Source of the DNA: Terriglobus albidus
GTDB lineage: Bacteria; Acidobacteriota; Terriglobia; Terriglobales; Acidobacteriaceae
Assembly (NCBI RefSeq): GCF_025685425.1
Contig: NZ_JAGTAS010000058.1
Coordinates: 682,001 to 746,000, forward strand
Length of the DNA stretch: 64,000 bases
Reading direction: 5' to 3'
Each line of letters begins with the position of its first letter. The stretch's first letter is position 1. This document shows positions 19,393 to 28,175 of the stretch, piece by piece. Both the position numbers and the translations under genes were made by a program. Below the pieces are notes generated by a model, which was not told where the DNA came from, did no database searches, and saw nothing but the letters and a program-made list of their open reading frames with translations.

Positions 19393-19758
19393 CTACTTAA
19401 CAATCAGTGTGGCCTTCATGTTGGGGTGCAACGTACACACGTACTGATAAGTTCCCGCCGCAGTTGTCTTGAGGTTCCACGAACTTCCCGGAGCGATCGA
19501 GCCTGAATCGAACGCTCCCCTGCTATCCGTCACCGTATGGGGAACAATATCCCTGTTCTCCCAAATGACCGTGTCGCCGGTATGAACGGTAAGCGAGATG
19601 GGCTGGAATTGGAAGTTCGCAATCGTAATGTGAGACGGCAATGCCGATCCCGCCGCGGATTTCAGACCTCCACCTTTCGCTCCGAAGGTGCCGCTCCACA
19701 AACCCGCCGGGAGCAGCAGAGATAGTATGAAACGGCTTAATACTAAGCGGGTCATCAT
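19393..19758 (-). CDS. Plastocyanin-like cupredoxin, exported
   Basis: 121 residues with a signal peptide of about 27 residues. The type-1 copper ligands are visible: His in VPHTVTD (about residue 74) and the C-terminal CTLHPNM, supplying Cys, His and Met. It is a small blue-copper electron carrier of the periplasm. It follows the DUF4142 gene by 9 bp and shares its transcript. With the multicopper oxidase and cytochrome nearby it may belong to one extracytoplasmic redox chain, though it is in a separate operon. Confidence 0.88.
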   Translation of the reverse strand: MMTRLVLSRFILSLLLPAGLWSGTFGAKGGGLKSAAGSALPSHITIANFQFQPISLTVHTGDTVIWENRDIVPHTVTDSRGAFDSGSIAPGSSWNLKTTAAGTYQYVCTLHPNMKATLIVK

Positions 19759-19767
19759 CGCCCCTTC

Positions 19768-20298
19768 TCAGTGAAGCGAAGACTGGATCGTTTTTGCATG
19801 TTGTAAGTGACCAACAAAGGCTGGAGCCGCTCCATTCAATGCATCTTTCAGTTCCGCATTCTTTGCATTCGGGATCAGAACCTTGGTCACAGCGTCGATC
19901 ACCGCCTGATGATAGGCCACCTCGTTGTCGATATAGGCCTTGTCATAAGCCGCTCCGCTCAGGCTGCGAAGATGCGTAGCGGTCTTGGCCGCATCGCTCT
20001 TCAAGGAATCCGCCGTCGCACTCGCCGCGGGCGTTACGTGCAGCTTCGCACCGAGCTCCATCACCGAATGCTGCAAGGCGGAGTGATCGGTAATCATCTG
20101 TTGTGCAAAGGCTTTGACCTGAGGATCATGCGCCTTCGCGACGGCAGCCTTCCCGGCATCGATATCGATCTGATTCGCCGCCAGGACAATGCCGACGATC
20201 TGCGGATCGGTAGGAGCCGGTGCTTGCCCAATGGCCGCAGGGTGCAGGGCAATTACGGCCGTAGCTAGTACCAAAACAATCAAACCGCGTACTCTCAT
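19768..20298 (-). CDS. Exported DUF4142 protein
   Basis: 176 residues with a signal peptide ending near AIGQA. The remainder is four predicted helices with the DUF4142 pattern (FAQQMITDHSALQHSVMEL, AYIDNEVAYHQAVID), a ferritin-like helical bundle with conserved acidic and histidine residues. Function in the family is not established. AGGAGAG precedes the start. It leads a two-gene transcript with the cupredoxin and is divergent from an ECF sigma gene, which might control it. Confidence 0.85.
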   Translation of the reverse strand: MRVRGLIVLVLATAVIALHPAAIGQAPAPTDPQIVGIVLAANQIDIDAGKAAVAKAHDPQVKAFAQQMITDHSALQHSVMELGAKLHVTPAASATADSLKSDAAKTATHLRSLSGAAYDKAYIDNEVAYHQAVIDAVTKVLIPNAKNAELKDALNGAAPAFVGHLQHAKTIQSSLH

Positions 20299-20396
20299 TG
20301 TGAATCTCTCCTCATTCCAGTAGTGCTTCTAAACGAATGAGTCACGACCCGTGGATTGGTTACAGCGGCGGTCCCAAATTAATCTTCAGCAGAAGG

Positions 20397-20422
20397 TGTA
20401 ACCTTTCAGCTTCTGGTCCATC
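20397..20422 (+). promoter_or_regulatory. Possible ECF-type promoter before the sigma factor gene
   Basis: TGTAACCTTTC followed after about 12-14 bp by GTCCATC resembles the AAC-box and GTC elements used by many ECF sigma factors and lies just before the sigma gene, as expected for autoregulation. The match is loose. Confidence 0.3.
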
Positions 20423-20444
20423 ATTTGTGTGAAGAGGTGTGTGC

Positions 20445-21188
20445 ATGGGGCGTTCCGCCGCGGCGCCGTTATTTTCAGAGCCCATCAGTGACGAAGAGAT
20501 TGTTGCCCGCGTACTTGCCGGAGAAAAGGCGCTGTTCGAGGTCATCATGCGCCGCTACAACCAGCGGCTTTACCGGGCGGCAAGAGCCATCACACGGAAC
20601 GACGCCGTGGCCGAAGATATTCTGCAGGCCGCATATGTCCACGCTTATGAGCATCTGCGGCAATATAGCGGACGCGCAGCCTTCGGAGCCTGGCTGACCC
20701 GGATTGCTGTCAATGAAGCTCTCGGACGCCTGCGTAGCGCTCGCCGCTTCGATGATCTCGATGACGACGGAGACAATATGGACCAATTAACCGCACCCGG
20801 TCTCACCCCTGAAGAAGCCGCCGCACATGCAGAGACAGCACGCCTGCTGGAATCTCTCGTAGAAAAGTTACCTCAGAGCAGCCGCGCCGTCTTGATGCTG
20901 CGCGATGTCGAAGGAATGAGTACTTTAGAAACAGCCGAGGCACTGGGCATCAGCGAGGAGAACGTAAAGGTTCGCCTGCACCGCGCGCGCACCCTGCTAC
21001 GTGAATGGCTCTCTACACACGTCCTGCATGAGACTCGCCACGCCTTCCTGTTCCACGCCCCACGTTGCAATCGCGTTGTCGCCGGCGTCTTCGAGCGCAT
21101 CGGCATTCCATTGTCCGACCCACCCATGCCAGAGCAGACCGGAAAGATCATGTCCTTATGGCAAAGGATCTCCCGCAAACGAGCATAG
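20445..21188 (+). CDS. ECF-family RNA polymerase sigma factor
   Basis: 247 residues. Region 2 spans about 18-90 (YNQRLYRAARAITRN, AEDILQAAYVHAYEHL), a linker follows, and region 4 spans about 130-185 (LPQSSRAVLMLRDVEGMS, LGISEENVKVRLHRAR). About 50 residues extend past region 4 (HVLHETRHAFLFHAPRCNRVV), containing His and Cys that could bind metal in place of a separate anti-sigma. No anti-sigma gene follows. ATG at 20445 has GAAGAGG upstream; an in-frame GTG is at 20439. Divergent from DUF4142-cupredoxin. Confidence 0.92.
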   Translation: MGRSAAAPLFSEPISDEEIVARVLAGEKALFEVIMRRYNQRLYRAARAITRNDAVAEDILQAAYVHAYEHLRQYSGRAAFGAWLTRIAVNEALGRLRSARRFDDLDDDGDNMDQLTAPGLTPEEAAAHAETARLLESLVEKLPQSSRAVLMLRDVEGMSTLETAEALGISEENVKVRLHRARTLLREWLSTHVLHETRHAFLFHAPRCNRVVAGVFERIGIPLSDPPMPEQTGKIMSLWQRISRKRA

Positions 21189-21310
21189 ATCTCAGCCCTG
21201 GAGACGACTACTGGATACGACTACTAGATAAGCCCAGTACCCTTTCGCGGCAGCATCTCCTTTTCTGCGTTCCTCACGGCAAATCCCGTTGCACTCAAAT
21301 CAACGGCGAG

Positions 21311-21338
21311 TTGACACTTTCACCGACAATGATACATC
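21311..21338 (+). promoter_or_regulatory. Predicted promoter of the chromate operon
   Basis: A perfect -35 TTGACA at 21311-21316, a 16-bp spacer and -10 TACATC at 21333-21338. Transcription would begin around 21345, exactly at the left edge of the perfect palindrome described in the next entry. Confidence 0.55.
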
Positions 21339-21344
21339 CTAACT

Positions 21345-21372
21345 AATCGATGATATGTTCATATCATCGATT
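21345..21372. promoter_or_regulatory. Perfect palindromic operator before chrB
   Basis: Two 13-bp arms (AATCGATGATATG and its exact complement) separated by two bases. It covers the predicted transcription start of the chr operon and ends 47-67 bp before chrB, the position of a repressor site. ChrB itself is the likeliest ligand, since ChrB proteins have been reported as chromate-responsive repressors; an unlinked ArsR- or PadR-type regulator is the alternative. Confidence 0.7.
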
Positions 21373-21418
21373 TAGCAAAGCGCCGCGGAAATGCGCGAGA
21401 AAAACGCGGTTGCGCTGA

Positions 21419-22360
21419 ATGAGTGAATGTGGGATCAAGATGGCCAGGAAACAATTGCCAAAAGAAGGAAGCTGGCTGCTGCTGATCTTCTACCTGCCTG
21501 GGAAGAAGGCGAGCGAGCGCGTCGGGGTTTGGCGAAAACTCCAAGCGACAGGAGCGGTATCTATGCGCAACTCAGGATATCTGTTGCCCGACACACCCGA
21601 GAATCAGGAGCGATTCGCCTGGCTGGCAACCAGCATCCGTGCAATCGAAGGCGAGGTTTCGGTGCTTCAGGTCAGTGCGATTGATGACCCAAGCCAGGAA
21701 GAGCTGGTGCAAAGCTTCCGGGACGATCGCAACAAAGACTATGAAGCATTACTTGGGGATATCAAAGAAGCCGGAGGCAAAGGCCAGGTCTCCGCGGCGC
21801 AGCTCGCTCGTCTGAAGCGGCGCTTCGAAGAGATTCGAGAGATTGATTTCTTCCAGTCTTCGCTGCAGGGAGATACAGAGAAAGCGATCGATCTATTGGA
21901 GCGGCCGCAAACGAAGCGCTTCAGTTCCGGAAAACTTTCCGTGACAGATTTTCAGTCTAAGACATGGATGACCAGGCCACGTCCAGGCATCGACCGTGTC
22001 TCCTCAGCGTGGCTTATCAAGCGATTCATCGATCCAAAGGCTCGTTTTATCTTTGGCCCTGATCCGGCGGCGCACCCGAAAGCAATTCCGTTCGACATGT
22101 TTCAGGGACATGGATTCGCTCATGAAGGCGAGCTCTGCACATTTGAAGTTCTCTGCATGCGCTTTGGGATTCGCGACAAAGCCGTATTGCGGATCGGGCA
22201 GGCCATTCATGATGCGGACTTCGAAGAGCCTAAATTTGGCCGGCAAGAAGGCATCGCCATCAACCAGGTCCTCAAAGGCTGGGCGAAGCAAGGGCTTTCC
22301 GATGAAGAGCTTCTCAGGCGCGGCGCAGACCTGATCGAGGCCATGTACCACGTCACATAA
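21419..22360 (+). CDS. chrB: Chromate-resistance regulatory protein ChrB
   Basis: 313 residues of the ChrB family. An N-terminal domain (WLLLIFYLPGKKASERVGVWRKL, then SGYLLPDTPENQERF) is followed by a C-terminal domain containing TRPRPGIDRVSSAWLIKRFID and FQGHGFAHEGELCTFEVL. It is first in the operon chrB-DUF1259-chrA-propeller. ChrB senses chromate and controls chrA in other bacteria. A second start at 21440 has GGGA five bases upstream and may be the real one (306 residues). A perfect palindrome lies just ahead. Confidence 0.88.
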   Translation: MSECGIKMARKQLPKEGSWLLLIFYLPGKKASERVGVWRKLQATGAVSMRNSGYLLPDTPENQERFAWLATSIRAIEGEVSVLQVSAIDDPSQEELVQSFRDDRNKDYEALLGDIKEAGGKGQVSAAQLARLKRRFEEIREIDFFQSSLQGDTEKAIDLLERPQTKRFSSGKLSVTDFQSKTWMTRPRPGIDRVSSAWLIKRFIDPKARFIFGPDPAAHPKAIPFDMFQGHGFAHEGELCTFEVLCMRFGIRDKAVLRIGQAIHDADFEEPKFGRQEGIAINQVLKGWAKQGLSDEELLRRGADLIEAMYHVT

Positions 22361-22458
22361 CTCTTCAAGGGAGTTACTGACGTACAACTCGTTTTTCTGC
22401 TCAAGGCGCGCATGAAAGATTCGCGCGAGACATAGTCGCAAACCGGAAAGAAGGAGCC

Positions 22459-23364
22459 ATGAAGAAAACCACTCGCAACGTCGTCTTCTCTATCGCATGT
22501 CTTTGTACCCCGCTCCTGGCGCAACCGCCGGCCGACCACTGGAAAGCCGTAGATGCAGCACTGGGAGGACGTACGGGGCAAATGCAACCGGGTGATGTCT
22601 ACAAATACTCAATGCCCCGGCGCGATTTGAAAGTGACAAAGGATGGCACAACAGTCGCCCCGGGACTCGCATTGGGATCGTGGGCAGCTTTCAAGATGAT
22701 GGGAAGTGAAGCAATGGTGATGGGAGATCTCGTGCTTACGGAAGATGAGATTGAACCCGTCATGCTCAAGCTACAACAGGACGGAATCGAGCAGACCTCA
22801 ATCCATAATCATCTTCTGGGCGAGACTCCCCATATCGTCTACATGCACATTTCCGGACACGGCGATCCGGTCAAACTTGCCACCGCGCTGAATGCCGCGC
22901 TCGCTCTGACAAAGACCCCGGCAGCTGCACCGGCGAGTCCCGCATCCGCCTCTGCTCCCTCCATCGAGCTTGATACGAAAACGATCGAGCAATCCATTGG
23001 CGTGGCAGGCAAAGTCAACGGTGGCATACTCCAATTCAACATTCCAAGGGCCGAGAAGATCTCAGATAACGGTATGGATATCCCTCCGGCAATGGGGACC
23101 GCGACTGCCATCAACTTTCAACCGACGGGCGGAGGCAAAGCCGCGATCTCGGGAGATTTTGTCCTTCTGAAAGAAGAAGTGAACCCTGTGATAAGGGCTC
23201 TGCGAACTCACGGGATCGAAGTGACCGCGATGCACAATCACATGCTGTTCGATGAGCCCCACCTTTACTTCATGCATTTCTGGGCCAATGCTGATGCGAC
23301 TACGCTCGCGCAGGGCCTTAAGGCTGCACTCGATGTAACAAATTCCCAACGCACCAGGAGATGA
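22459..23364 (+). CDS. Exported protein with two DUF1259 domains
   Basis: 301 residues with a signal peptide (MKKTTRNVVFSIACLCTPLLA). Two copies of the same domain are visible: the first ends TSIHNHLLGETPHIVYMH (about 115-132), the second TAMHNHMLFDEPHLYFMH (about 255-272), each with the conserved HNH and FMH/YMH. An Ala/Pro/Ser linker joins them near 155-170. The family (LppY/LpqO) has no settled function; the repeated histidines suggest metal binding. It lies between chrB and chrA and overlaps chrA by 4 bp. Confidence 0.85.
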   Translation: MKKTTRNVVFSIACLCTPLLAQPPADHWKAVDAALGGRTGQMQPGDVYKYSMPRRDLKVTKDGTTVAPGLALGSWAAFKMMGSEAMVMGDLVLTEDEIEPVMLKLQQDGIEQTSIHNHLLGETPHIVYMHISGHGDPVKLATALNAALALTKTPAAAPASPASASAPSIELDTKTIEQSIGVAGKVNGGILQFNIPRAEKISDNGMDIPPAMGTATAINFQPTGGGKAAISGDFVLLKEEVNPVIRALRTHGIEVTAMHNHMLFDEPHLYFMHFWANADATTLAQGLKAALDVTNSQRTRR

Positions 23365-24527
23365 ACCTTATGGTCCCGAGCACGCAAGCAGAAAGTACAG
23401 AAGAACAAAGTACTGACGTTCAATCGCTTTCAAAGTTCGTTTTGTACTTCCTGCGGCTCGGGACCGCAGGTTTTGGTGGACCGATCGCTCTTGCAGGCCG
23501 CATGGAGCGCGACCTGGTCGGCGAACGTTACGGCATCCAACAACAGGACTATTTGGAAGGCCTGGCATTATCCCAGCTTTTACCTGGACCACTGGCTGCA
23601 CAACTGGCCATGTACCTGGGATATGTACGAGCCGGATTTCTGGGAGCGAGCCTTGTCGGAGCAGCGTTTATCACGCCTTCCTTCCTGATGGTGCTCGGAA
23701 TCTCGCTGCTCTACATCCGGTTCGATGGCCTGCCCTGGATGCAGGCCGCCTTTCATGGGGTCGGCGCCGCTGTGGTCGCAATCATCGTGCGTTCTGTGAC
23801 GAAGCTGGCGAAGACGACGCTCAAGAAAGAGCGACTGCTTTGGGTCATCGCCGCGACTCTTGCCGTCACCACGGCTTTCACAGGACGTGAGATAGTATGG
23901 CTGGTCCTCGTCGCCGGGGTCGTTTCGGTTGCAGTTCACAACTGGCCACGTCGCTCCCAGAGCTTGGCGGTTATTCCTCTCATCGGAGGCCTGGTCTCTA
24001 TTCCCGCCGGTAGACATTGGGAGGTTCTCGGTTACTTCGTCAAATCAAGCCTCTTTGTCTTCGGCAGTGGTCTCGCGATTATCCCGTTCCTGCATGGAGG
24101 TGTCGTGGAAGTCCATCACTGGCTGACCGAGCAACAATTTCTGGATGCAATTGCGGTCGCCATGATCACACCTGGTCCGGTTGTCATTACGGTAGCCTTT
24201 ATCGGTTATCTCGCAGACGGCCTGGCGGGTGCGGTTCTCGCCGCACTTGGAGTATTTCTTCCGGTATATCTGGCTGTGATCCTGTTTGCGCCCATCTACC
24301 GCAGGCTATCGGCGAATACGGTCCTGCGTTCTTTTGTGAGAGGCGTTACAGCGGCCGCCACTGGCGCTATCGCCGGTGCAATCGTCGTCATTGCGCGGCA
24401 GTCGGTGACGAGCTATCTCGGGATTGTAATTGCCTGTGCAACCTACGGCATTCTGTGGAAGTGGAAGCTTCCAGAACCCTTGGTGGTGATCACTGCAGGG
24501 CTTATTGGAATATTGATCTTTCGCTAG
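23361..24527 (+). CDS. chrA: Chromate transporter (two-domain)
   Basis: 388 residues, about ten membrane segments in two homologous CHR halves. The first half contains FLRLGTAGFGGPIAL and LPGPLAAQLAMYLGY, the second FVFGSGLAIIPFL and AVAMITPGPVVITVAFIGYL, the two copies of the family signature. It exports chromate across the inner membrane. The start overlaps the DUF1259 stop (ATGA), with CAGGAG upstream. Substrate is inferred from the family and chrB; related proteins can move sulfate. Confidence 0.93.
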   Translation: MNLMVPSTQAESTEEQSTDVQSLSKFVLYFLRLGTAGFGGPIALAGRMERDLVGERYGIQQQDYLEGLALSQLLPGPLAAQLAMYLGYVRAGFLGASLVGAAFITPSFLMVLGISLLYIRFDGLPWMQAAFHGVGAAVVAIIVRSVTKLAKTTLKKERLLWVIAATLAVTTAFTGREIVWLVLVAGVVSVAVHNWPRRSQSLAVIPLIGGLVSIPAGRHWEVLGYFVKSSLFVFGSGLAIIPFLHGGVVEVHHWLTEQQFLDAIAVAMITPGPVVITVAFIGYLADGLAGAVLAALGVFLPVYLAVILFAPIYRRLSANTVLRSFVRGVTAAATGAIAGAIVVIARQSVTSYLGIVIACATYGILWKWKLPEPLVVITAGLIGILIFR

Positions 24528-24561
24528 CCGAATGCATCGGGCAACCGACGGAGGTTGTGTC

Positions 24562-25584
24562 ATGAACGCTAACAAGAGAAAAGCAACGGTGGCACGGATT
24601 GCCGGCGGCCTGTCTGTGCTCCTGCTTTCGACCTTCCAGACCTCTGCCGCGCAGACAAATGCGAGCGAGCTCCTGCGGCTCGAGTCCACGATTCCAATTG
24701 CGGATGTCCAGGGACGCATCGATCATCTTGCTATCGATCTCCAGGGCCACCGTCTGTTTGTCGCGGCTTTGGGAAATAACTCTCTGGAGGTCATCGATCT
24801 CCGAGAGAAGAAGAGGCTTCATACGATCACTGGATTAGCCGAGCCTCAGGGTGTCACCTTCGTTCCTGCAACGAACAGGGTCTTCGTCGCTAACGGCAAA
24901 GATGGATCGGTACGGGCATTCGATGGGGCATCCTGGAAGCCGCTCAGTTCGATCTCCTACGGAGACGATGCTGACAATCTTCGCTATGACTTAGAGAGTG
25001 GGCATATCTGGGTCGGTTACGGCTCCGGAGCACTGGGCGAATTCGACCAGAATGGCTCCAAACTCGCAGATATTCCGCTTGGTGCTCATCCGGAATCGTT
25101 CCAGCTTGAGAAAGGTGGGTCACGGATCTTCGTCAACCTTCCGCGTTCCCGAAAGATCGCCGTCGTCGATCGCAAATCGAGGTCAGTACTGGGTTCCTGG
25201 GGAACAGGAGGTCCGCTCGCCAACTATCCCATGGCTCTGGATGAAGCGAACCACCGGCTCTTCGTAGTGACGCGATTTCCGGCACGCTTGATCGTCCTTG
25301 ACAGCGACCATGGCGAAAGGATTGCAAGCCTCTCGGTTGTCGGGGACTGCGACGACGTTTTCCTGGACCAGCGCCGTCACCGGATCTACGTAATTGGAGG
25401 GGATGGCGAAATTTCAGTATTCCATCAGAAAGATCCGGATCATTACGAAGAACTGGGCCGCGTGAAAACCGTGAGTGGCGCACGGACCGGACTCTATTCC
25501 CCAGAATTGGACCGGCTCTATCTCGCAGTCCGCAAGCAAGGATCGCAAACCGCCGAGATCCGGGTGTATGCCCCTGTCCCATAG
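24562..25584 (+). CDS. Exported YncE-like beta-propeller protein
   Basis: 340 residues with a signal peptide to about residue 30. The remainder repeats a blade pattern (RLFVAALGNNSLEVIDLREKK, RVFVANGKDGSVRAFD, RIFVNLPRSRKIAVVDRK, RLFVVTRFPARLIVLD), as in seven-bladed YVTN/NHL-type propellers. It probably acts in the periplasm as a binding or redox-cofactor scaffold; no catalytic residues are obvious. It starts 34 bp after chrA and ends the operon. AGGTTG precedes the ATG. Confidence 0.82.
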   Translation: MNANKRKATVARIAGGLSVLLLSTFQTSAAQTNASELLRLESTIPIADVQGRIDHLAIDLQGHRLFVAALGNNSLEVIDLREKKRLHTITGLAEPQGVTFVPATNRVFVANGKDGSVRAFDGASWKPLSSISYGDDADNLRYDLESGHIWVGYGSGALGEFDQNGSKLADIPLGAHPESFQLEKGGSRIFVNLPRSRKIAVVDRKSRSVLGSWGTGGPLANYPMALDEANHRLFVVTRFPARLIVLDSDHGERIASLSVVGDCDDVFLDQRRHRIYVIGGDGEISVFHQKDPDHYEELGRVKTVSGARTGLYSPELDRLYLAVRKQGSQTAEIRVYAPVP

Positions 25585-25672
25585 GAGCATGCAAAGAGCA
25601 CCTACCCGTATCATCTCTTGCCGGAGATCGCAGCATCGGTACGCTGCCTGGCCTTGTCTGTCGGAGCCGGGT

Positions 25673-26140
25673 TCACGCAGCAGCCTGCTTCGCATAGGTT
25701 CCCATGAGAGCGGCTTTAGCCAGAATATGTCCTTCCATTGCGGACTCTACGTCCTGACGGAGAGCACCGGAGTTCAGGGTGAGTATCGTGTCCAGAGCAT
25801 ACAGTCTCGCTATATAGCGATGACGCCCCGAAGGAGGACACGGTCCCATATAGCCAATTTTGCCGCCATCATTCTTCCCCTGAATTCCTAGTCCCGCCAT
25901 ATCTCTATCATTTGCAATATCTTCGTCGATCTCGCGGCAGGTTGGGTCGATGTTAAAGAGAACCCAGTGCGTGAACCCATCCTGGCGGGGAGCATCGGGA
26001 TCGTGAAGAATCAGGGCCATCGATTTGGTCCCCGCGGGCACGCCAGTCCAGGAGAACGGTGGAGAAATGTTCTGTCCCTCGCAGGTGTGCCGGCTTGGTA
26101 TCGGTCCACCTGCCCGAAACGCCATACTCTTCATTTCCAT
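25673..26140 (-). CDS. YbhB/YbcL-family PEBP protein
   Basis: 155 residues of the phosphatidylethanolamine-binding/Raf-kinase-inhibitor-like family: CEGQNISPPFSWTGVP near 20-35, LILHDPDAPRQDGFTHWVLFNI near 45-66 and GYMGPCPPSGRHRYIARLYAL near 98-118, the ligand-pocket motifs. No signal peptide. GGAGG lies 8 bases before the ATG at 26140. The frame remains open to 26437, but that part is the antisense of a decayed phosphoribosyltransferase gene and is not included. Bacterial function unclear. Confidence 0.88.
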   Translation of the reverse strand: MEMKSMAFRAGGPIPSRHTCEGQNISPPFSWTGVPAGTKSMALILHDPDAPRQDGFTHWVLFNIDPTCREIDEDIANDRDMAGLGIQGKNDGGKIGYMGPCPPSGRHRYIARLYALDTILTLNSGALRQDVESAMEGHILAKAALMGTYAKQAAA

Positions 26141-26314
26141 CGGTATTGCCTCCGGGATATCAGTCTTGTCTTTACTTTGAACGCAGCAGTCTTTTGTTCG
26201 TTGCTCACGGCTATTGGAGATGTTGCAAACTGGCATGGACCCGCCCGCAACAACTTCCGCGGCGAGCATCGAGAATTGCTTAGACGGCATCCATAAGCTC
26301 AAGGATGATCCGTG

Positions 26315-26711
26315 ATGTTTCAGGATCGCAGACACGATGGCCAGTTCCTCGCCCAGGAGGTTTCCAGACTGGAGGGCCTGGAAAATGCCGTCATGTTTTC
26401 CCGACGACACGGCGTCGTCGCTTATGAGGTAGCCCATCCCCTCAACCTTCTACTCAACGTCTTCGTTGTTCCCAAGTTAAACCCAATGGCAGGAGAAGCT
26501 CGCCATGAGAGCGATTGCGAGCGGCGGAACAGTCGCAACCAACCAGGTCATTTGGCTTCCACAGATCTGCTCAGAGAGCATCGAAGCTGTCATTCAACGA
26601 GAGAGCCTGAATTGGAATATTCCCTCACGATTGTTCGATGTGCGCAATCTACGCGAGCTGCAGGCGGCATTCCAACAGGAGGCAAATGTCAGGAGCTATG
26701 AGTTCTATTAA
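26315..26711 (+). pseudogene. Phosphoribosyltransferase remnant (frameshifted and truncated)
   Basis: The first frame (26315 to about 26495) reads MFQDRRHDGQFLAQEV, then GVVAYEVAHPLNLLLNVFVV and PKLNPMAG, the start of a PRT-domain protein. The family then continues with an ELAMGAIASGG-like stretch, which is found here in the +1 frame (LAMRAIASGGTVATNQ, from about 26496), so one extra base is present. The sequence ends after QEANVRSYEFY without the PRPP-binding VDDGxATG loop, so the catalytic half is gone. The end overlaps the start of the esterase-like gene. PRT genes of this type often neighbour erythromycin-esterase and dienelactone-hydrolase genes, as here. Confidence 0.72.
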
Positions 26712-27999
26712 TCGAGCGGCAATTCCCCTCCTATTTGAGGACAACGATTACGATCCTCTTCTGCAATGGATCGGCGATCGCAAGCTGGTTCTGATCGGAG
26801 AGGCCTCGCACGGGACACACGACTTCTATCGCGAACGCGCCCTCATCACCAGAAGATTGATTGAAGAAAAGGGCTTCAGCGCCGTTGCGATTGAGGGCGA
26901 CTGGCCGGACACGTCCCGCGTGCATAGCTTTCTCCAGGGAGGAAGCTGTGACAAAGATGCGCGAGCTGCTCTCAATGATTTCCGCCGCTTTCCCGCCTGG
27001 ATGTGGCGCAATATCGATGTCCTGGCGTTTATCGACTGGCTCTCTGAATTCAATCGCGGCAAAACAGACCGGAATCGCGTTGGGTTTTACGGCCTGGACC
27101 TCTATAGCATGCACACTGCGATGCAGAAGGTCCTTGAATATCTCGACAGCGCAGATCCTGAAGCCGCAAAGCGTGCGCGAAGCCGGTATGCGTGCTTCGA
27201 CCATTTCGGAGAAGATACGCAGGCATATGGTTACGCTGCGGCCTTTGGATTGACGGAGGATTGTGAGCAGGAAGTTGTGGCGCAACTGATCGAGATGCGT
27301 CGCTGGACCCTGGATCGTACTTCGCGCCACGGCAGTGTTGCACCAGACGACTATCTCTTTGCCGAACAGAATGCCAGGCTCGTGCAGAATGCCGAGCGCT
27401 ATTACCGGTCGATGTTCGCTGGACGAGCTGAGTCCTGGAACGTGCGCGATGAGCATATGGCAGAGACGCTTCTCTGGCTAAGCCAGTATGTTCCAGGCGG
27501 AAAAGTAGTCGTATGGGCTCACAATTCCCATCTGGGAGATGCCCGCGCAACCGAGATGGCGCTTCATGGGGAACACAATCTGGGCCAGCTCATGCGTGAG
27601 CATGATGCCGATGACGTATTTCTCATTGGCTTTACGACCTACTCCGGTGAAGTGACGGCCGCTTCCCAATGGGACGGGCCGGCAGAGCGGAAGATTGTTC
27701 GTCCGGCTCTGAAGGGAAGTTTCGAAGCTCTCTTTCATGAGACCGGGATCTCTGGATTTCTTCTCTCACTCCACGATGAGCATGTCTCACGACTCCTGGA
27801 TGAACCGCATCTCGAACGAGCCATAGGAGTCATCTACCGGCCGGAGACAGAACGCGTCAGTCATTATTTCCATAGCCGGCTGTCTCGACAGTTCGATGCA
27901 GTCATTCATATGGATCGCACGATGGCTCTAATCCCATTCGAACTCGCAAGTAGATCAGAGACAGGCGAGGTTCCAGAGACGTATCCCTTTGCACTCTGA
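26686..27999 (+). CDS. Erythromycin-esterase family protein
   Basis: 437 residues. Family motifs are GEASHGTHDFYRERALITRRL (about 40-60), AIEGDWPDT, VGFYGLDLYSM near 140 and VVWAHNSHLGDAR near 290, which contain the conserved His and Glu residues of the erythromycin-esterase fold. True macrolide hydrolysis is known only for a few members; chromosomal genes beside PRT and dienelactone-hydrolase genes probably have another role. Start at 26686 with AGGAGG three bases upstream; ATG 26698 is possible. Confidence 0.87.
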   Translation: MSGAMSSINRAAIPLLFEDNDYDPLLQWIGDRKLVLIGEASHGTHDFYRERALITRRLIEEKGFSAVAIEGDWPDTSRVHSFLQGGSCDKDARAALNDFRRFPAWMWRNIDVLAFIDWLSEFNRGKTDRNRVGFYGLDLYSMHTAMQKVLEYLDSADPEAAKRARSRYACFDHFGEDTQAYGYAAAFGLTEDCEQEVVAQLIEMRRWTLDRTSRHGSVAPDDYLFAEQNARLVQNAERYYRSMFAGRAESWNVRDEHMAETLLWLSQYVPGGKVVVWAHNSHLGDARATEMALHGEHNLGQLMREHDADDVFLIGFTTYSGEVTAASQWDGPAERKIVRPALKGSFEALFHETGISGFLLSLHDEHVSRLLDEPHLERAIGVIYRPETERVSHYFHSRLSRQFDAVIHMDRTMALIPFELASRSETGEVPETYPFAL

Positions 28000-28032
28000 G
28001 CAGGTAGCTAACAGCGAGGTGTATCGAAGTTC

Positions 28033-28150
28033 AGAGCATTTTTTTCCTGTTGCTGGGTAGCCCGAAAGAGGAGTGCAGTGGCGTTTTCATTGCGGAAAAC
28101 TCCCATAAATGCGAAAGCCCTACTCTACACCTACAGGAAAAATGCTCTAG
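28033..28150 (+). repeat. MITE/REP-like element, copy C (full length)
   Basis: 118 bp from AGAGCATTTTTTTCC to GGAAAAATGCTCTAG, with the shared core between. It lies between the esterase-like gene and dodecin; the dodecin ribosome site begins 13 bp after it. A 42-codon open extension of dodecin runs back through it but is element sequence. Confidence 0.88.
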
Positions 28151-28175
28151 CGACAAACGTAAAGAGGAGGTTCCC

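Noticed and set aside
26141-26437. N-terminal extension of the PEBP protein (99 codons)
   Set aside because: It is the antisense of the phosphoribosyltransferase remnant; the PEBP family starts at the ATG at 26140 with GGAGG upstream.
28050-28175. 42-codon N-terminal extension of dodecin
   Set aside because: It is repeat copy C read in frame; similar peptides occur at other copies. Dodecin's own GTG and ribosome site follow the element.
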